In this document: piece by piece, positions 22,891 to 33,482 of the stretch
Layout of the letters: every line of letters starts with the position of its first letter
Position numbering within the stretch: the first letter of the stretch is position 1
NCBI GenBank assembly: GCA_035235625.1
Contig: CP141145.1
Location: 2,046,001-2,110,000, forward strand
DNA: 64,000 bases
Reading direction: 5' to 3'
Source: Saururus chinensis
Lineage: Eukaryota; Streptophyta; Magnoliopsida; Piperales; Saururaceae
Notes under the pieces: model-generated
Databases searched by the model: none
What the model was told of the DNA's origin: nothing
The model's input: only the letters and a program-made list of their open reading frames with translations
Position numbers and translations under genes: made by a program

Positions 22891-23705
22891 GATAAGAGAA
22901 AAGATGCTGTGAAGAAAGTCATTGCTGCAATGACCATTGGGAATGATGTTTCATGATTATTTACGAATGTTGTAAACTGTATGCAGATGGAGAATTTGGA
23001 TTTGAAGAAGCTGGTCTACTTGTATCTTATAAACTATGCCAAAAGCCAACCTGATCTAGCTATTCTTGTTGTGAATGCACTTGTCAAGGTTAGTGACCAA
23101 ATCTAGCTGCTCATGTCATAATCATAGGAAGTTGATAATTTGGTCTATCAACATGGACTTCAAGTCATCTCGGATTTGCAGTTTAGCCCAGTCTTTTTCA
23201 GCCCAATCTTTTGCTGTTTCTTTAGCTTATTTTGCTTCAGCGTAATCTTTTTCAGCCCAATTTTTTCAGCTCTATCTTTTGCACTTCTTCTTATACGGCA
23301 TTGTGTAAGCTGCCTAATGCCTTTTTTTTACTTTCTTCTGGTCATCTTATTTTTGACAGGATGATGATCCTTATGTTTGAAAAATAGCTGCAATTTGTGT
23401 TGCCAAACTTTATGACATAAACGTTGAGCTTGTAGAAGACAGGGGATTCCTTTAAACTCTAAAGGATTTGATTTGTATTAATAATCCAATGGTAGTAGCA
23501 GCACTTGCTGAGATTCAAGAAAATAGTAGCTGTCCTATCTTTATGACATAAACGCTGAGCTTGTAGAAGACACGGGATTCCTTGAAACTCTAATGGATTT
23601 GATTTCTACCAATAATCCAATGGTAGTAGCAGCACTTGCTGAGATTCAATAAAATAGTAGAATGTCGCTCTCAAAGCTCTTGACTGCTCTTAACGAAAGT
23701 GCACT
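22891..23705 (+). pseudogene. Beta-adaptin (AP-1/AP-2 large subunit) fragment (captured)
   Basis: Exon 22891-23088 encodes [40 protein letters not shown] and [17 protein letters not shown], the N-terminal armadillo-like trunk of clathrin-adaptor beta-adaptin. Splice sites are intact on both sides, with one TGA inside. After 270 bp of T-rich filler a second exon (from 23360) gives DDDPYV-stop-KIAAICVAKLYDIN and [17 protein letters not shown]; the exon that should lie between is missing. The second exon carries a tandem duplication (23411-23537, repeated to about 23660), then LSKLLTALNES. The full protein has about 890 residues, so this is a small relic, probably carried by the CACTA element. 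Confidence 0.88.
23411..23665 (+). repeat. Tandem duplication inside the beta-adaptin relic
   Basis: The block from TTTATGACATAAACG to GAGATTCAAGAAAATAGTAG is repeated almost at once, with substitutions such as GACAGG/GACACG. The first copy begins near 23411, the second near 23540. Confidence 0.85.
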
Positions 23706-23924
23706 GAGTAAGCATGAATTAAGTCTTATTCATTGTATCCATTTGGAAAATGATATACTCAGTTCAGTTGGCTTACAATATATGTTGAATTAATGATTCT
23801 CTCTTCAATGTCTTTTCTGCTAATGTTTCTAGCTCTATACAAGTCCAATTTCATTGTAGACCTTCACAAATCCATTTTTTGTGCTTCAATATTGGAATTT
23901 TTTGGATAGCTATAACCACATATT

Positions 23925-24494
23925 GTGCTTGGTATTAAGCTGGGAATGAAACCCAAAGAAGCAGTCTCAAAAGTTAAAACACTATTTGATGTTGATGGAT
24001 TGTGTTTATCTTTTACCAGTAAGCGTGACTCTTCTAATCCTGTCCTTGCTGTCAAGGTATTGAAACTAATTAGATTTACACGAATATAACATGTGTAAAC
24101 GGTTTAGTTGTTGATTATTGTGATTGGCGCATGAATTTTTGCATGAGGAACCCTATACGGTAGAAGACATTGAGAAAATCACAGAGGAAATTCTACCCTC
24201 AGTATTGGAGCATTCACCAACATCATTATTTGTCTTGGCTGCAGGTAAGCATTTTAAGTTATTTCAGTTACCTCTCTTGTTTTTTTTCCTATGTGAAAAT
24301 TTGATGCTTTGCAGCTTGTCATTTCATGATTCTTGTCCTTGATACATTGGGGCTTCTGTTATGTAACCGTCACCTCTTCCTTTTGTTTTCTGACTAAGTT
24401 TAGTGTTAATGACTGAATTACAGAGGGTATCACATGTATACTTTGAGGCTAGGCGTGTTCATCCTTTCAAGGACATCGTGCAATTAGAGCTCAG
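23925..24494 (+). pseudogene. Galactokinase fragment, three exons (captured)
   Basis: Three exon pieces in order encode galactokinase-like sequence (phosphorylates galactose at C1). The first (about 23925-24056) reads [31 protein letters not shown] and NPVLAVK and ends at a GT donor. The second (about 24131-24244) reads EFLHEEPYTVEDIEKITEEI and SPTSLFVLAA, then GTAAGC. The third (24424-24494), after CAG, reads RVSHVYFEARRVHPFKDIV. These fit the C-terminal half of plant GAL1-type galactokinases. Introns are kept, so the source was genomic DNA, not cDNA. The acceptor of the second exon is degraded. The ATP-binding N-terminal half is absent. Confidence 0.75.
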
Positions 24495-24619
24495 GTGCGT
24501 ATTCATTTGCCAGTTATGAAGAATGAATTAAAATAGTCTTGCCACTTTTGCAACATCAATTCTAATATCTAAAGCTCGTGATTTGTAAATTCTGCATCTT
24601 TGCTATTTATTCTACATAG

Positions 24620-24765
24620 GATCTTGGGGTGAAGGTGTTATTCTTGGAAACAGTGAAGTTGAAAGATTTATTGAACGATATACCTCTACCGCTAAGGATT
24701 TTGCATCCAGAGATCTCTTTCCAAGATCAATGACCATGGAACTTCGTGAAGGTCATGGAGTAAAT
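24620..24765 (+). pseudogene. Succinate dehydrogenase flavoprotein (SDH1) exon fragment (captured)
   Basis: One exon after an AG acceptor (24618-24619) reads [38 protein letters not shown] and LREGHG. This matches the flavoprotein subunit of mitochondrial complex II around the FERYAPTAKDLASRDVVSR-type segment. No stop interrupts the exon, but no other SDH1 exon is visible. It lies only 125 bp after the galactokinase relic on the same strand, so unrelated genes have been joined. L-aspartate oxidase has a related segment and is the main alternative. Confidence 0.85.
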
Positions 24766-24879
24766 AAGTCAGGCACTGAGCTATCTTGGGATCTATCATT
24801 GACAACTTACTTAGTAGAATATGAAACAAAGATAGAGCGACCCATGACACACCAAGCTATCTTAGGATCTATTTTGCTA

Positions 24880-25205
24880 CTAAATTTGTTTGTCCTAAAT
24901 AGTTATGTACACACTTTTGAGACAAAATTATTTGTTGCAATTACATGATACAATTTATTAGAAGCATATCTTACAACAAAAACTGTTTGTGGCAAACATA
25001 TTTTATCCTTTTGGGACGATTAGTTGTTGTTGCAAATACTACATATATATAATTTTAAAAGGTTTTTTACAATAAATTCATTTTGCCGCAAATAAAAAAT
25101 TAAATTTATTAATTTTTTTAATTTTTTACACAATTTTTTTGTCGCAAAAACAAATATATATTATTTTTTATAATTCTTTTTGCAACAAAATAATATGATT
25201 GTAAG
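24880..25205. repeat. CACTA 3' subterminal repeat array
   Basis: Repeated TTTGTTGCAA, TTGTTGCAAAT, TTTTGCCGCAAA and TTTTTGCAACAAAA words match those at 5024-5700, including CCTTTTGGGA followed by GATTAG or TAAACT. The exact element end is unclear: I expect TTGTAGTG but see only ATTGTAAGA near 25200. Confidence 0.55.
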
Positions 25206-25422
25206 ACCAAATCTGTCATATTTACTCTGCGTGTACGTTATGTGATTCTCGCATATGGGGTGCAACATTTTTTTTTCTTTATGAACATGGGGCAGGACTC
25301 GCGGATACCCCCCAATTTGAGAACCTTAGGAACTCCGGAGACTTCACCTCCTACATTCTGCACATCACATTGTCCTGGCTTCCCACTAACACATCCGACT
25401 AAAGCTTCACTAAGGTTGAAAA
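25206..25422. other. Short host or element spacer
   Basis: Unassigned 217 bp between the CACTA 3' array and the second Copia LTR. Frames of 72-76 codons cover it on both strands but resemble nothing known. Confidence 0.3.
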
Positions 25423-26087
25423 TGTTAGAAAGTGGGTTAAAACCACTTTCATATGAATAAGAATACACATGTAAATTTATTGAAGGTTATGAATAGTCCT
25501 ACATCGCCTAAGAAATATTGATAGTGTTAGTATGTAAGGCATAAATTTGGCTATTACAATTAGGCCCTTGGGCAACCCCACTTTTGTGAGGAAGATATCT
25601 ATTGGACACATACACGTAGGTGGGCTAACCCACGTGTGTGCTATCACTACCGTCAGGCTGGCTCAGTTCGGTTTGGTTCCTGGGTCAAGCAGGGTTGGGT
25701 CAACAAGATAATTATTTGTAGGATAAATTCATTTGGTTTTCTCTTAACCTAAATATGTCTATTAACGGGTAGATGCATCTGTTTGAACATGAAAGGTCAT
25801 CTTCTTCAACGGGATTTTGTATGAAACACAAATAAATTTTTTTTAATTATCCTTTACTACATTTCATTACTGTCATTTGTAAGAGCAATTGGATAACACT
25901 AGTTCACTACATACGCTGTGTAAAGGTGCTTCTACAGTGTGTGGTGGATTGCATTATCTTGGGAGACAGAATCCCAAATGATTCCTAAGTATCGATAGGG
26001 AGGGCATAATTCTATCTTAAGGACAGTGCGTGTGATGCTTGATTCAATTTAATTCTTGACTTTCTGTAACTTTATTCCATCGCAACA
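25423..26087 (+). repeat. Copia 2 5' LTR
   Basis: Begins TGTTAGAAAGTGGG and ends near CGCAACA. Homologous to 31096-31747 throughout. Confidence 0.8.
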
Positions 26088-26100
26088 ATTACTAAGATAT

Positions 26101-26182
26101 GGAAATTAGCAATTTTAAGACATAATTACATTTTTTCCTTTGGAAATTAGCAATTTTAAGACATAATTACATTTTTTCCTTA
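26101..26182 (+). repeat. 41-bp perfect tandem repeat
   Basis: GGAAATTAGCAATTTTAAGA and the following 21 bases occur twice in direct succession (starts 26101 and 26142). It lies just after the Copia 2 5' LTR and disturbs the primer-binding region. The identity of the copies implies a recent duplication. Confidence 0.9.
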
Positions 26183-26284
26183 CTTTACTTTTGTGATTAG
26201 TATTTCAAAATTGTGTTTTTAATATTTCAAAATTAAGACTATCTTATGTTAATTGGAACAAAAATTGCTGGGGAGGGTACCAAT

Positions 26285-29200
26285 ATGACTTCGGTCATAA
26301 TTCCTATTGCTATGACAACTCTTGTTCTTATTCAAGTGAAAGGGGAGAAGCCAAAAAAATTCAATGGTGTAGATTTTAAGAGATGACATCAGAAGATGCT
26401 ATTTTATTTGACCATGTTGATTTTGGTTTGATTCTAACAAGAGGAAATTCCTATTCTCATTGTGGAGAAAAAAGATGATAAATAGGCTATTACGGTTGTC
26501 GATGCATGGAAACATGTAAACTTTGTGTGCCGAAATTATATTCTTAATGGGTTGTACAAAGTGCTAATGCACTGTGCAAATCATTGGATAAGAAGTACAA
26601 AATGAAAGATGTCGACACAAAGAAATTCATTATAAGAAAATTCTTGGACTTCAAGATGATGGATTCAAGGACTGTGATTAATCAAGTCCAAGAGCTCCAA
26701 GTGATCATGATATACATACAGAATGTACGACTTTAAGTGAATCCTTTCAGGTGGCTGCTATAATTGAAAAAGTACTACTATCCTGGAAGGATGTTAAGAA
26801 TTACTTAAAACATAAAAATAAGGAGATAAACATGGAGGAGTTGATTGCAAGGTTGAGGATAGAAGAGGACAACCATGCTTCTAAAAAGAAAACTTGGGGT
26901 GATGGCATAGAAGCCAATGTCAATGTTGTGGAACAAGAGTAGAAAAATAACAACTTTAACAACAAGAAGAGGAAATATCCTAGATGATAGTCAAACAATG
27001 ACACCAACAAAGCCAAGTTCAAGGGAAAGTGTTATGTGTGTAAAAAAAAAGGGCACAAGGGTATGGATTGTCGCAAGCAACATAAACAAGAGGATTCTAA
27101 GAATAAAAATACACAAGCTAATGTGATTTAAGTGGAGAATCTCTCAACAATGTGAATGATATTAGCCTTTTTGTTGTGATTTCTTAAGTGAACATGGTCA
27201 CTAATGTAAGAGAATAGTGGGTGGACACCGGGGCCGCTCGTCATTTTGTTGAGATAGAAAAATGTTCTTCACTTATTAACTAGTAGAAAATGGTGAGCAG
27301 TTTTTCATGGGCAATTCTTATATCGCCAAAGTTGAAGGTACCGGAAAGATGGTGCTCAAGATGACTTCAGGTAAGGAACTCACTCTCAATAATGTGTTGT
27401 ATGTACCAAAAAATTTAAGGAATTTAGTGTCAGGATCATTGCATAGTAAGAATGGGTTCAAATTGGTGTTTAAATCAGATAAAATTGTATTGACTAAGAG
27501 TGGATGTATGTGGGGAAAAACATATCTTAATAAAGAGTTTCCAAGGCTCAATGTATTGACCATTGTACTTGTCGCTAATATTAAAAAAGTTAGTGTTTCT
27601 TCTTGAGTCATGTGATGTGTCAAGGTTGATTAGGATATATTAATTATGATGCTATGTGAAGATTGATTAATATGGAATATCTACATAAATTTAATATTAA
27701 CTCTAATAAAAAATGTGAGATTTATGTGGAATCAAAATTGACAAGGAAATTATTCTAGAGCATTGAGAGAATTACTAAACCTCTTGAGTTAATTCACAGC
27801 GATGTCTGTGACTTAAAATATATTCAAACAAGAGGAGGTAAAAAGTACTTTATTACATTTATTGATGACTGCACTCCATATTGTTATGTGTACTTGCTGA
27901 GAAGTAAAGATGAGCCTATAGATATGTTTGTATTATACAAAATAAAGGTTGAGAATCAACTTGGTAAGAAAATAAATGTTCCAAGGAGTAATAAATGTGG
28001 GGAATATGAATCACCTTTCTGTGAATTCTGTTTACAATATGGTATTATACACCAAACTGCAATACTCTATTCACCTCAATAGAATGGAGTTGCTAAATGA
28101 AAAAATAGAACTTTAAAAGATATGATGAATGCCATGTTAATAAGTTCTAGATTACCCCAAAACATGTGAGGGGAAGCTTTTCTTTCAGCAAATTATATTC
28201 TCAACAAAATACTTCATAAGAAAACCTTATAGATACTATATTAATTATGGAAAGGTCAAAAGCCTTCATACAAATTTTTAATGGTGTAGGGGTGTTTGGC
28301 GAAAGTGGTGGTCCCTAATCCTAAGAAGATTAAGATAGGGGCAAAGACAATTAATTGTGTATTCATTAGTTATGATAGTAATAGTAGTGCATATTTCTTT
28401 CTTGTTTATAAATCGGAGATTCCTAATGTAAATGTTAATATTATGATTGAATCAAGGAATGCTTCATTTTTTGAACATATTTTTCTATGTAATTCTATAT
28501 AAAAGAAAAGTTCTCTTAAAAGAACTTTAGATGTTACATAGGACAATAGTGAAGATTATGAGGGACAAAATGATGAACCTAAATGTAGGACACGTGCTAG
28601 AACATCAAAATCCTTTGGTCTGAATTTTTGAACTTATTTGTTAGAAAATGAGGCTTAAAACTTAAAGGAAGTCATATCATCTCCTAAAGTGCAATATTGA
28701 AAAGAAGATATAAATACTGAAATTGAATATTATGCAAAATCATACTTAGGAGCTGGTGGATCTTCCACCAGGAAGTAAACCTCTCATATAAAGTAGATGT
28801 TTAAGATAAAGATGAAGGCTAGTGGATCAATTGAAAAAATATAAAGTCATACTTATTATCAAAGGATAAAGCTAAAGGAATGTCAAGATTACTTTGATAC
28901 ATATTCACCAGTCACAAGGGTAACTTTGTTACGACCCGCCCAAGTGGTTTGATCCACCTTCAATATTCATAGTATAATTAGGATCTATTTATTAATAATT
29001 GTATTTTAGAGTAATTAGGATTTTATTGGGCTTAGGCTTATGTTAGAGGCCCATTCTAGTTTGAAGTCTATTCCAATTAAGAGTTATAATAGCATTAGGA
29101 TTAGGAGACTTAATTGTATAAATATGTAGAGGCTATGCCTATTTTAAATATTACAAAAATTTAGTTATTTTATTTAATTGTTCAGTTATTTTTCTTTTGG

Positions 29201-30507
29201 TTTTCCTTTTATTTAATTTGTGTAGACATCGGTCTACATCAAACTTCCATTAGGATGTTAATCTCTATTGATGTATTGTATAATCTTGAAAAACATCAAA
29301 GGAATGTGAAAACAGAATTCTTGAATGGTGACTTGAATGAGGAAATATATATACAACAACCTGAAGGGATTGTTGTATCAAGCCAAGAAAATAAAGTGTA
29401 TAAACTTGTTAAATTCTATACATGCTTAAACAAGCACCAAAGCAGTGGCATAAAAAATTGACAAAATGATGATTTGAAATAGATTAAAAATCAATAAATG
29501 TGACAAATGTGTTTATGTCAAAGAAAGATCTAATGTATATGTTATTGTATTCTTATATGTGGATGATATGCTCATTATTGGTAGCAATAATGAAATTATT
29601 AAAGATACCAAGAGGATGTGAGATAAACAGTTTGGCATGAAAGATATGGGTGTTGCAGATGTTATACTAGGGATGAAAATTACTAGAACATCTGATGAAT
29701 TTGCATCATCTCAATCTCATTACATTGAAAAAATTCTAGAGAAACTTAATAAAAATGATAATCGTCTAGCGAGAACACCTGTGGATGTGAATTTACACTG
29801 AAGCAAAAACATTGGTGAGAATATATCACCATTAAAATATTCCCAAATTATTGGCAGTCTCAGTTACATAGTGAATTATAAGAGATCGAACATAGCATAT
29901 TCATTAAGTAAGTTGAGTAGAGATAATAGAAACCAAGGGGCAGATCACTAGAAGGCTGTAGTGAGGGTTCTTAGTAATCTAAGATATACCTTAAACTATG
30001 GGCTGCATTATATAAGGTATCTAGCAGTACTAGAGGTTTACTATGATGCAAACTGGATATTTGATACAAAAGACTCAAAATCCACAAGTGGATATGTCTT
30101 TACTCTTTAAGGTACAACAGTGTCTTAGAAATTCTCTAAACAAACGTGCATAGTTAGATCCACAATGGAATATAAATTTATTGTACTTGATAGAGTAGGC
30201 AAAGAGGCTGAGTGTCTTCGTCTTTTTTTAGAGGATATTTTTATGTGGGGGAAACCTATGCCACCTATTTGCATCCATTGTTATTGCTAAATCGGTTATA
30301 GGAATGACACAAGTAACTTGTATAATCGTAAATCTTTGACAAATGCGATGTAGATGTAATACTATAAAATAATTGTTCTCTATAAGAATCATTTTCATTG
30401 AGTATATTAGGTCAATCAACAATATTGCAGATCTGCTTAGCAAGGGTTTGACCAAAGAACAAATAAGCAATTTATCAAAGGGCATGGGCTTGAAGCTTAT
30501 GCATTAA
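26285..30507 (+). pseudogene. Copia 2 gag-pol polyprotein, heavily decayed
   Basis: Gag begins near ATG 26285 with GEKPKKFNGVDFKR and later SLDKKYKMKDVDTKKFIIRK; the zinc knuckle CYVCKKKGHKGMDC lies near 27033. Protease is WWVDTGAARHF (near 27220), with T for the usual S. Integrase shows FIDDCTPYCYVYLL, NKCGEYESPFCEFC and NGVAK-stop-KNRTL, where ERK is usual. Reverse transcriptase has FLNGDLNEEIYIQQPEG and LYVDDMLIIGSNNE (YVDD about 29555-29566). RNase H has [20 protein letters not shown] and ends near GLTKEQISNLSKGMGLKLMH. Numerous stops and frameshifts make it nonfunctional. Confidence 0.88.
28927..29241 (+). mobile_element. 315-bp solo LTR nested in Copia 2
   Basis: TGTTACGACCC to GTCTACATCA, flanked by a perfect 5-bp duplication AACTT (28922-28926 and 29242-29246). 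Removing it rejoins the reverse-transcriptase reading (SPVTRV to RMLISIDVLYN). It has a TATA-like TTGTATAAATATG near 29112 and a small terminal hairpin GTAGACATCGGTCTAC. The parent family is not identified; a TRIM-type LTR is possible. Confidence 0.88.
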
Positions 30508-31095
30508 GATTCACCATAATGACAACCCATCCTAGTTGACTAAAGATCCCAAGATCTAGTTTCACTAGAATAACCGAATTATATGGGATTTAAGGGGAAG
30601 CACTGTAGAGATAATATCTTGTCTCCATTCCTATGATGAGATAGTGATGTATGCAAAATGAATTAGAATAAGCTTTGTTTTTAATTGTTCTTATAGCTTG
30701 AATTAATTAAAGTGGGGCATGACATGATACTTCTAATAAGAATCACCTTTATGAGTGTGAAGGGGTTGCTTCTATGAGGATTTTAAGGCTGAATCTTCTA
30801 GAGCACTCATGAAAATAAGGTTTTATTTACTACTAAATTGAACACAATTATGAGAACCATAATATGTCTAAGAAGTGATGTATGAATTCTACTATCTTAG
30901 TTTACACAAACGATTGAATAGTTCAAGACATTATATTCAATGATTAACCAATAGACCTGATAGTTTTCACAAGGGTAGATTCAAAGTGAAAACCTATATT
31001 TTCCCCAATGCAGAAACTTTTCAATATTTTGCTCTAACATTTTATCTGTATTGTTTTACATAGTTATCCAGTTAATTCTCATTCATGTGGGGGAT

Positions 31096-31747
31096 TATTA
31101 GAAAGTAGTTTATAACCTACTTTCATTTGAATGAGAACACACATGTTAATTTGTTGAAGGTTATGAATAGACCTAAGAAATGACGATGGTGTTAGTATAT
31201 AAGACATAAGTTAAGCCCTTTGGCCACCCCATTTTTAGGGGGGAGATAAATGTTGGACCTATGTATGTAGATGGGCTAACTCACATGCGTGTGTGTGCCA
31301 CCACCGCCATCCATCCATCCGGATTTGTTTAGTTCAATTTGCATATGCGGTCGGCCGGGTCGGGTCAACATGATAATTATTTTTGGGACAAATGTATTTA
31401 GTTTTTACTTAAGGTCTGGTTTTCTCTTAACCAAAATGTGTTTGTTCAAGGGAGGACGTGTCCATTTAAACAAGACGAGTTGTCTTATTAAACGGGATTT
31501 CTTATAAAATATAAACAATTATTTTTCTGAATCATCCTTTACTGGATTTCATTATCATCTTCTGTGAGAGCAATTACATAACACTAGAGGTACTTCTATA
31601 GAGTGTGGTGTATCATCTTAACTTAGAGATAGATACCTAAGTGATTCCTAAACACTAAGAAGGGTGTAATTCTATCTTAAGGATAAAGCGTATGAAATTT
31701 GATTCGATCTAATTCTCGACTTTTTATAACTTTCTTTAAACCCAACA
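31096..31747 (+). repeat. Copia 2 3' LTR
   Basis: Follows the purine tract GTGGGGGAT, begins TATTAGAAAGTAG and ends CCCAACA. Aligned with 25423-26087. Confidence 0.8.
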
Positions 31748-32503
31748 ATTACTAAGTTAAAGAAATTAATAGAGAATATGTCTAAGATCAATGAGTCTCA
31801 CTCGCCCAGTTTTATTGGTCGTCTTCTACATCATGATCACCATGGGAACCAAGTCCATCTCCCCCAGAACGGCCTCACTGATTTTCTTCACCATTTTCTT
31901 AAGGGGTCTTTTTCAACCATCGAGAAAACCACATCTAGGAAACAGGGGAATGAGCTTTCTTCATATTGTGGTTGTGGTAAGAGGCAAGTGGCAGACTGAC
32001 GAAGTAGGCCATGCCCACAATCCCATTTGTTTACACGAAATTCCATAAATCAATGATCAACCACTAGGTACGCTACCCACTTGCCCAAGTCCATCTCGGC
32101 ATAAACACTAAAATATGGGAAACAGAGGAAACGCTAAATCATGAGAAAGATAAGCCAAATGGTTCTGATTTGCGTCTTTTGTTGGGCCTTAACCATTGGG
32201 TTAGATAATTTGGTCAGGTGAGATTTCAAATGTTTGTGAGAGTTCAAATAGGGAGTAGGCAGAGAAACGTATGGTTGTCCATGGCAAGAAAGTGAAAACA
32301 AGTGAGTTTCATATATAAGATCGATAAACTGGTTCCCTTTTCGATCTAAAAATGTGGAGGCCCCTTGCAAAAACCCATTGAAGGACATGGTGCACCCAGT
32401 AACAAAAATCAGACTTTCTTTTAAAATTAGTTTGCCAAAAATATCTAGAATTTGGGGGCCCCTGTAAAGTTGTTGGGTGTTAGGATAAGCAGCCGACATC
32501 TTA
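31748..32503 (-). other. Unrecognised region with a 121-codon minus frame
   Basis: The minus frame 32134-32499 starts MSAAYPNTQQLYRGPQILDI and contains IFVTGCTMSFNGFLQG. Its composition looks protein-like, but I do not recognise a family and see no splice or partner exon. Overlapping plus frames (31778-32048) are equally unassigned. It could be a decayed host gene fragment. Confidence 0.3.
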
Positions 32504-32605
32504 CACTCCCTCGGCCCTACGTTTATAACTCTATTTGGTGTTTCAAAATAAACTAAAATTAATTTATTTTAAAAAAGTAGAGCTATTAATATGGGACAGA
32601 GGGAG
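32504..32605. mobile_element. Stowaway-like MITE
   Basis: About 102 bp with terminal inverted repeats CTCCCTCGGCCCTA and TATGGGACAGAGGGAG and a TA at each flank. CTCCCTCCGTCCC-type ends and TA targets mark Tc1/Mariner-derived Stowaway MITEs of plants. Confidence 0.8.
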
Positions 32606-33482
32606 TACTTGTAAGTTTTAATGGTTAGGTCCACATAAGAAGAGTAGTTATACATCAATGCTTAATTGCTAATTCTTCACTACTAGTTATTTTACTCATG
32701 TTTTGAGCTAAGATCTCGTGCCCAATAACATTATCTCGATGGAGCTGGAGGATTTTCATATCATCTTGATTTCTTTTACATTTTACATGTTGCCAGCACG
32801 TTGATTAAAATACCACTTCCCTAGCCATTTTCATCTTTTCTTCCTCTTTCTCATCTCATTCCTCCAGCGACCTCAATACCCAAAACCAAATGTTTTTCCC
32901 ACCATGATGGACTCCTTCTAAATTATCTACCACATTCCTAGATGAGTTCTCATGATTCTCCCTATTCTCTTATCCCATCTTAACATATCTTCATCTTCAA
33001 TGACCTAGGAAACTGTGAAGTGCTAACATGTGATGAGGCAAGAGGGCAAGAGGTGCGGACTGACACAGAAGAAGCTTGAGCAAGGTCTTAAACCCTAAAT
33101 GGTTGAACTTTCTCAGTTCTCATGGAGCTTCCCCATCTCCGATCCTGTTTTGTGACATGTTTCCTCCTCCATGACCTGAGAAGGTGAGGTGGGACAACAT
33201 GTGATGATGTAAGAGGTGCAGTTTATCCCATAATGTTTAAAAAATATTATTGAAAAAATGTTTAACTAAATAATGGAGAAAGAAAATAATTCCCATAATG
33301 GCGTTCCTTTTTACCATGCAGCCACTAGCGGGTGCTGGTGCTTGCATGGCTTTTCTTAAAAAAAACAATTCTTAATTTTCGTCCTTCTAAGGGACGAAAC
33401 TTATTTTACATAAATTTTTCCTGCTAAAAGACAAAACCAGTGTACTTGGATAAAACTAAAAGACAAAATCCACATCCACACA
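32606..33482. other. Intergenic, no gene seen; short hairpin
   Basis: No coding match. A perfect hairpin CGTCCTTCTAAGGGACG lies at 33380-33396; a related one, TTTTGTCCTTTGGAAGGAC, lies at 34945 beyond the solo LTR. The LTR therefore landed in a pre-existing repeat with GTCCTT/AAGGAC motifs. Confidence 0.4.

Larger units (their letters stand above)
5024..25205 (+). mobile_element. Large composite CACTA (En/Spm) transposon carrying host gene fragments
   Basis: Evidence for one element: two CACTA-type transposase genes in the usual order (TNP2-like 16620-20258, Transposase_24-like 20434-21990), flanked by arrays of short TTGCAACAAA / TTTTGTCGC repeats at 5024-5700 and 24880-25205, the form of CACTA subterminal repeats. 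The left end reads GATTACAACAAAAATAAC, two changes from a CACTACAAC terminus. The right terminus is not crisp and I found no 3-bp target duplication. Inside lie fragments of annexin, a methyltransferase-like exon, beta-adaptin, galactokinase and succinate dehydrogenase, and a nested Copia element. Alternative: two or more overlapping CACTA copies. Confidence 0.55.
25423..31747 (+). mobile_element. Ty1/Copia retrotransposon 2 (Tork-like), defective, with nested solo LTR
   Basis: LTRs at about 25423-26087 and 31096-31747 are clearly alike (both contain GAAGGTTATGAATAG and end CAACAATTACTAAG) but diverged, so the insertion is old. Between them lie gag, protease, integrase, reverse transcriptase and RNase H relics in Copia order, with many stops. 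GTGGGGGATTA before the right LTR is the polypurine tract. No clean target duplication was found. The reverse transcriptase is interrupted by a 315-bp solo LTR at 28927. Confidence 0.88.
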
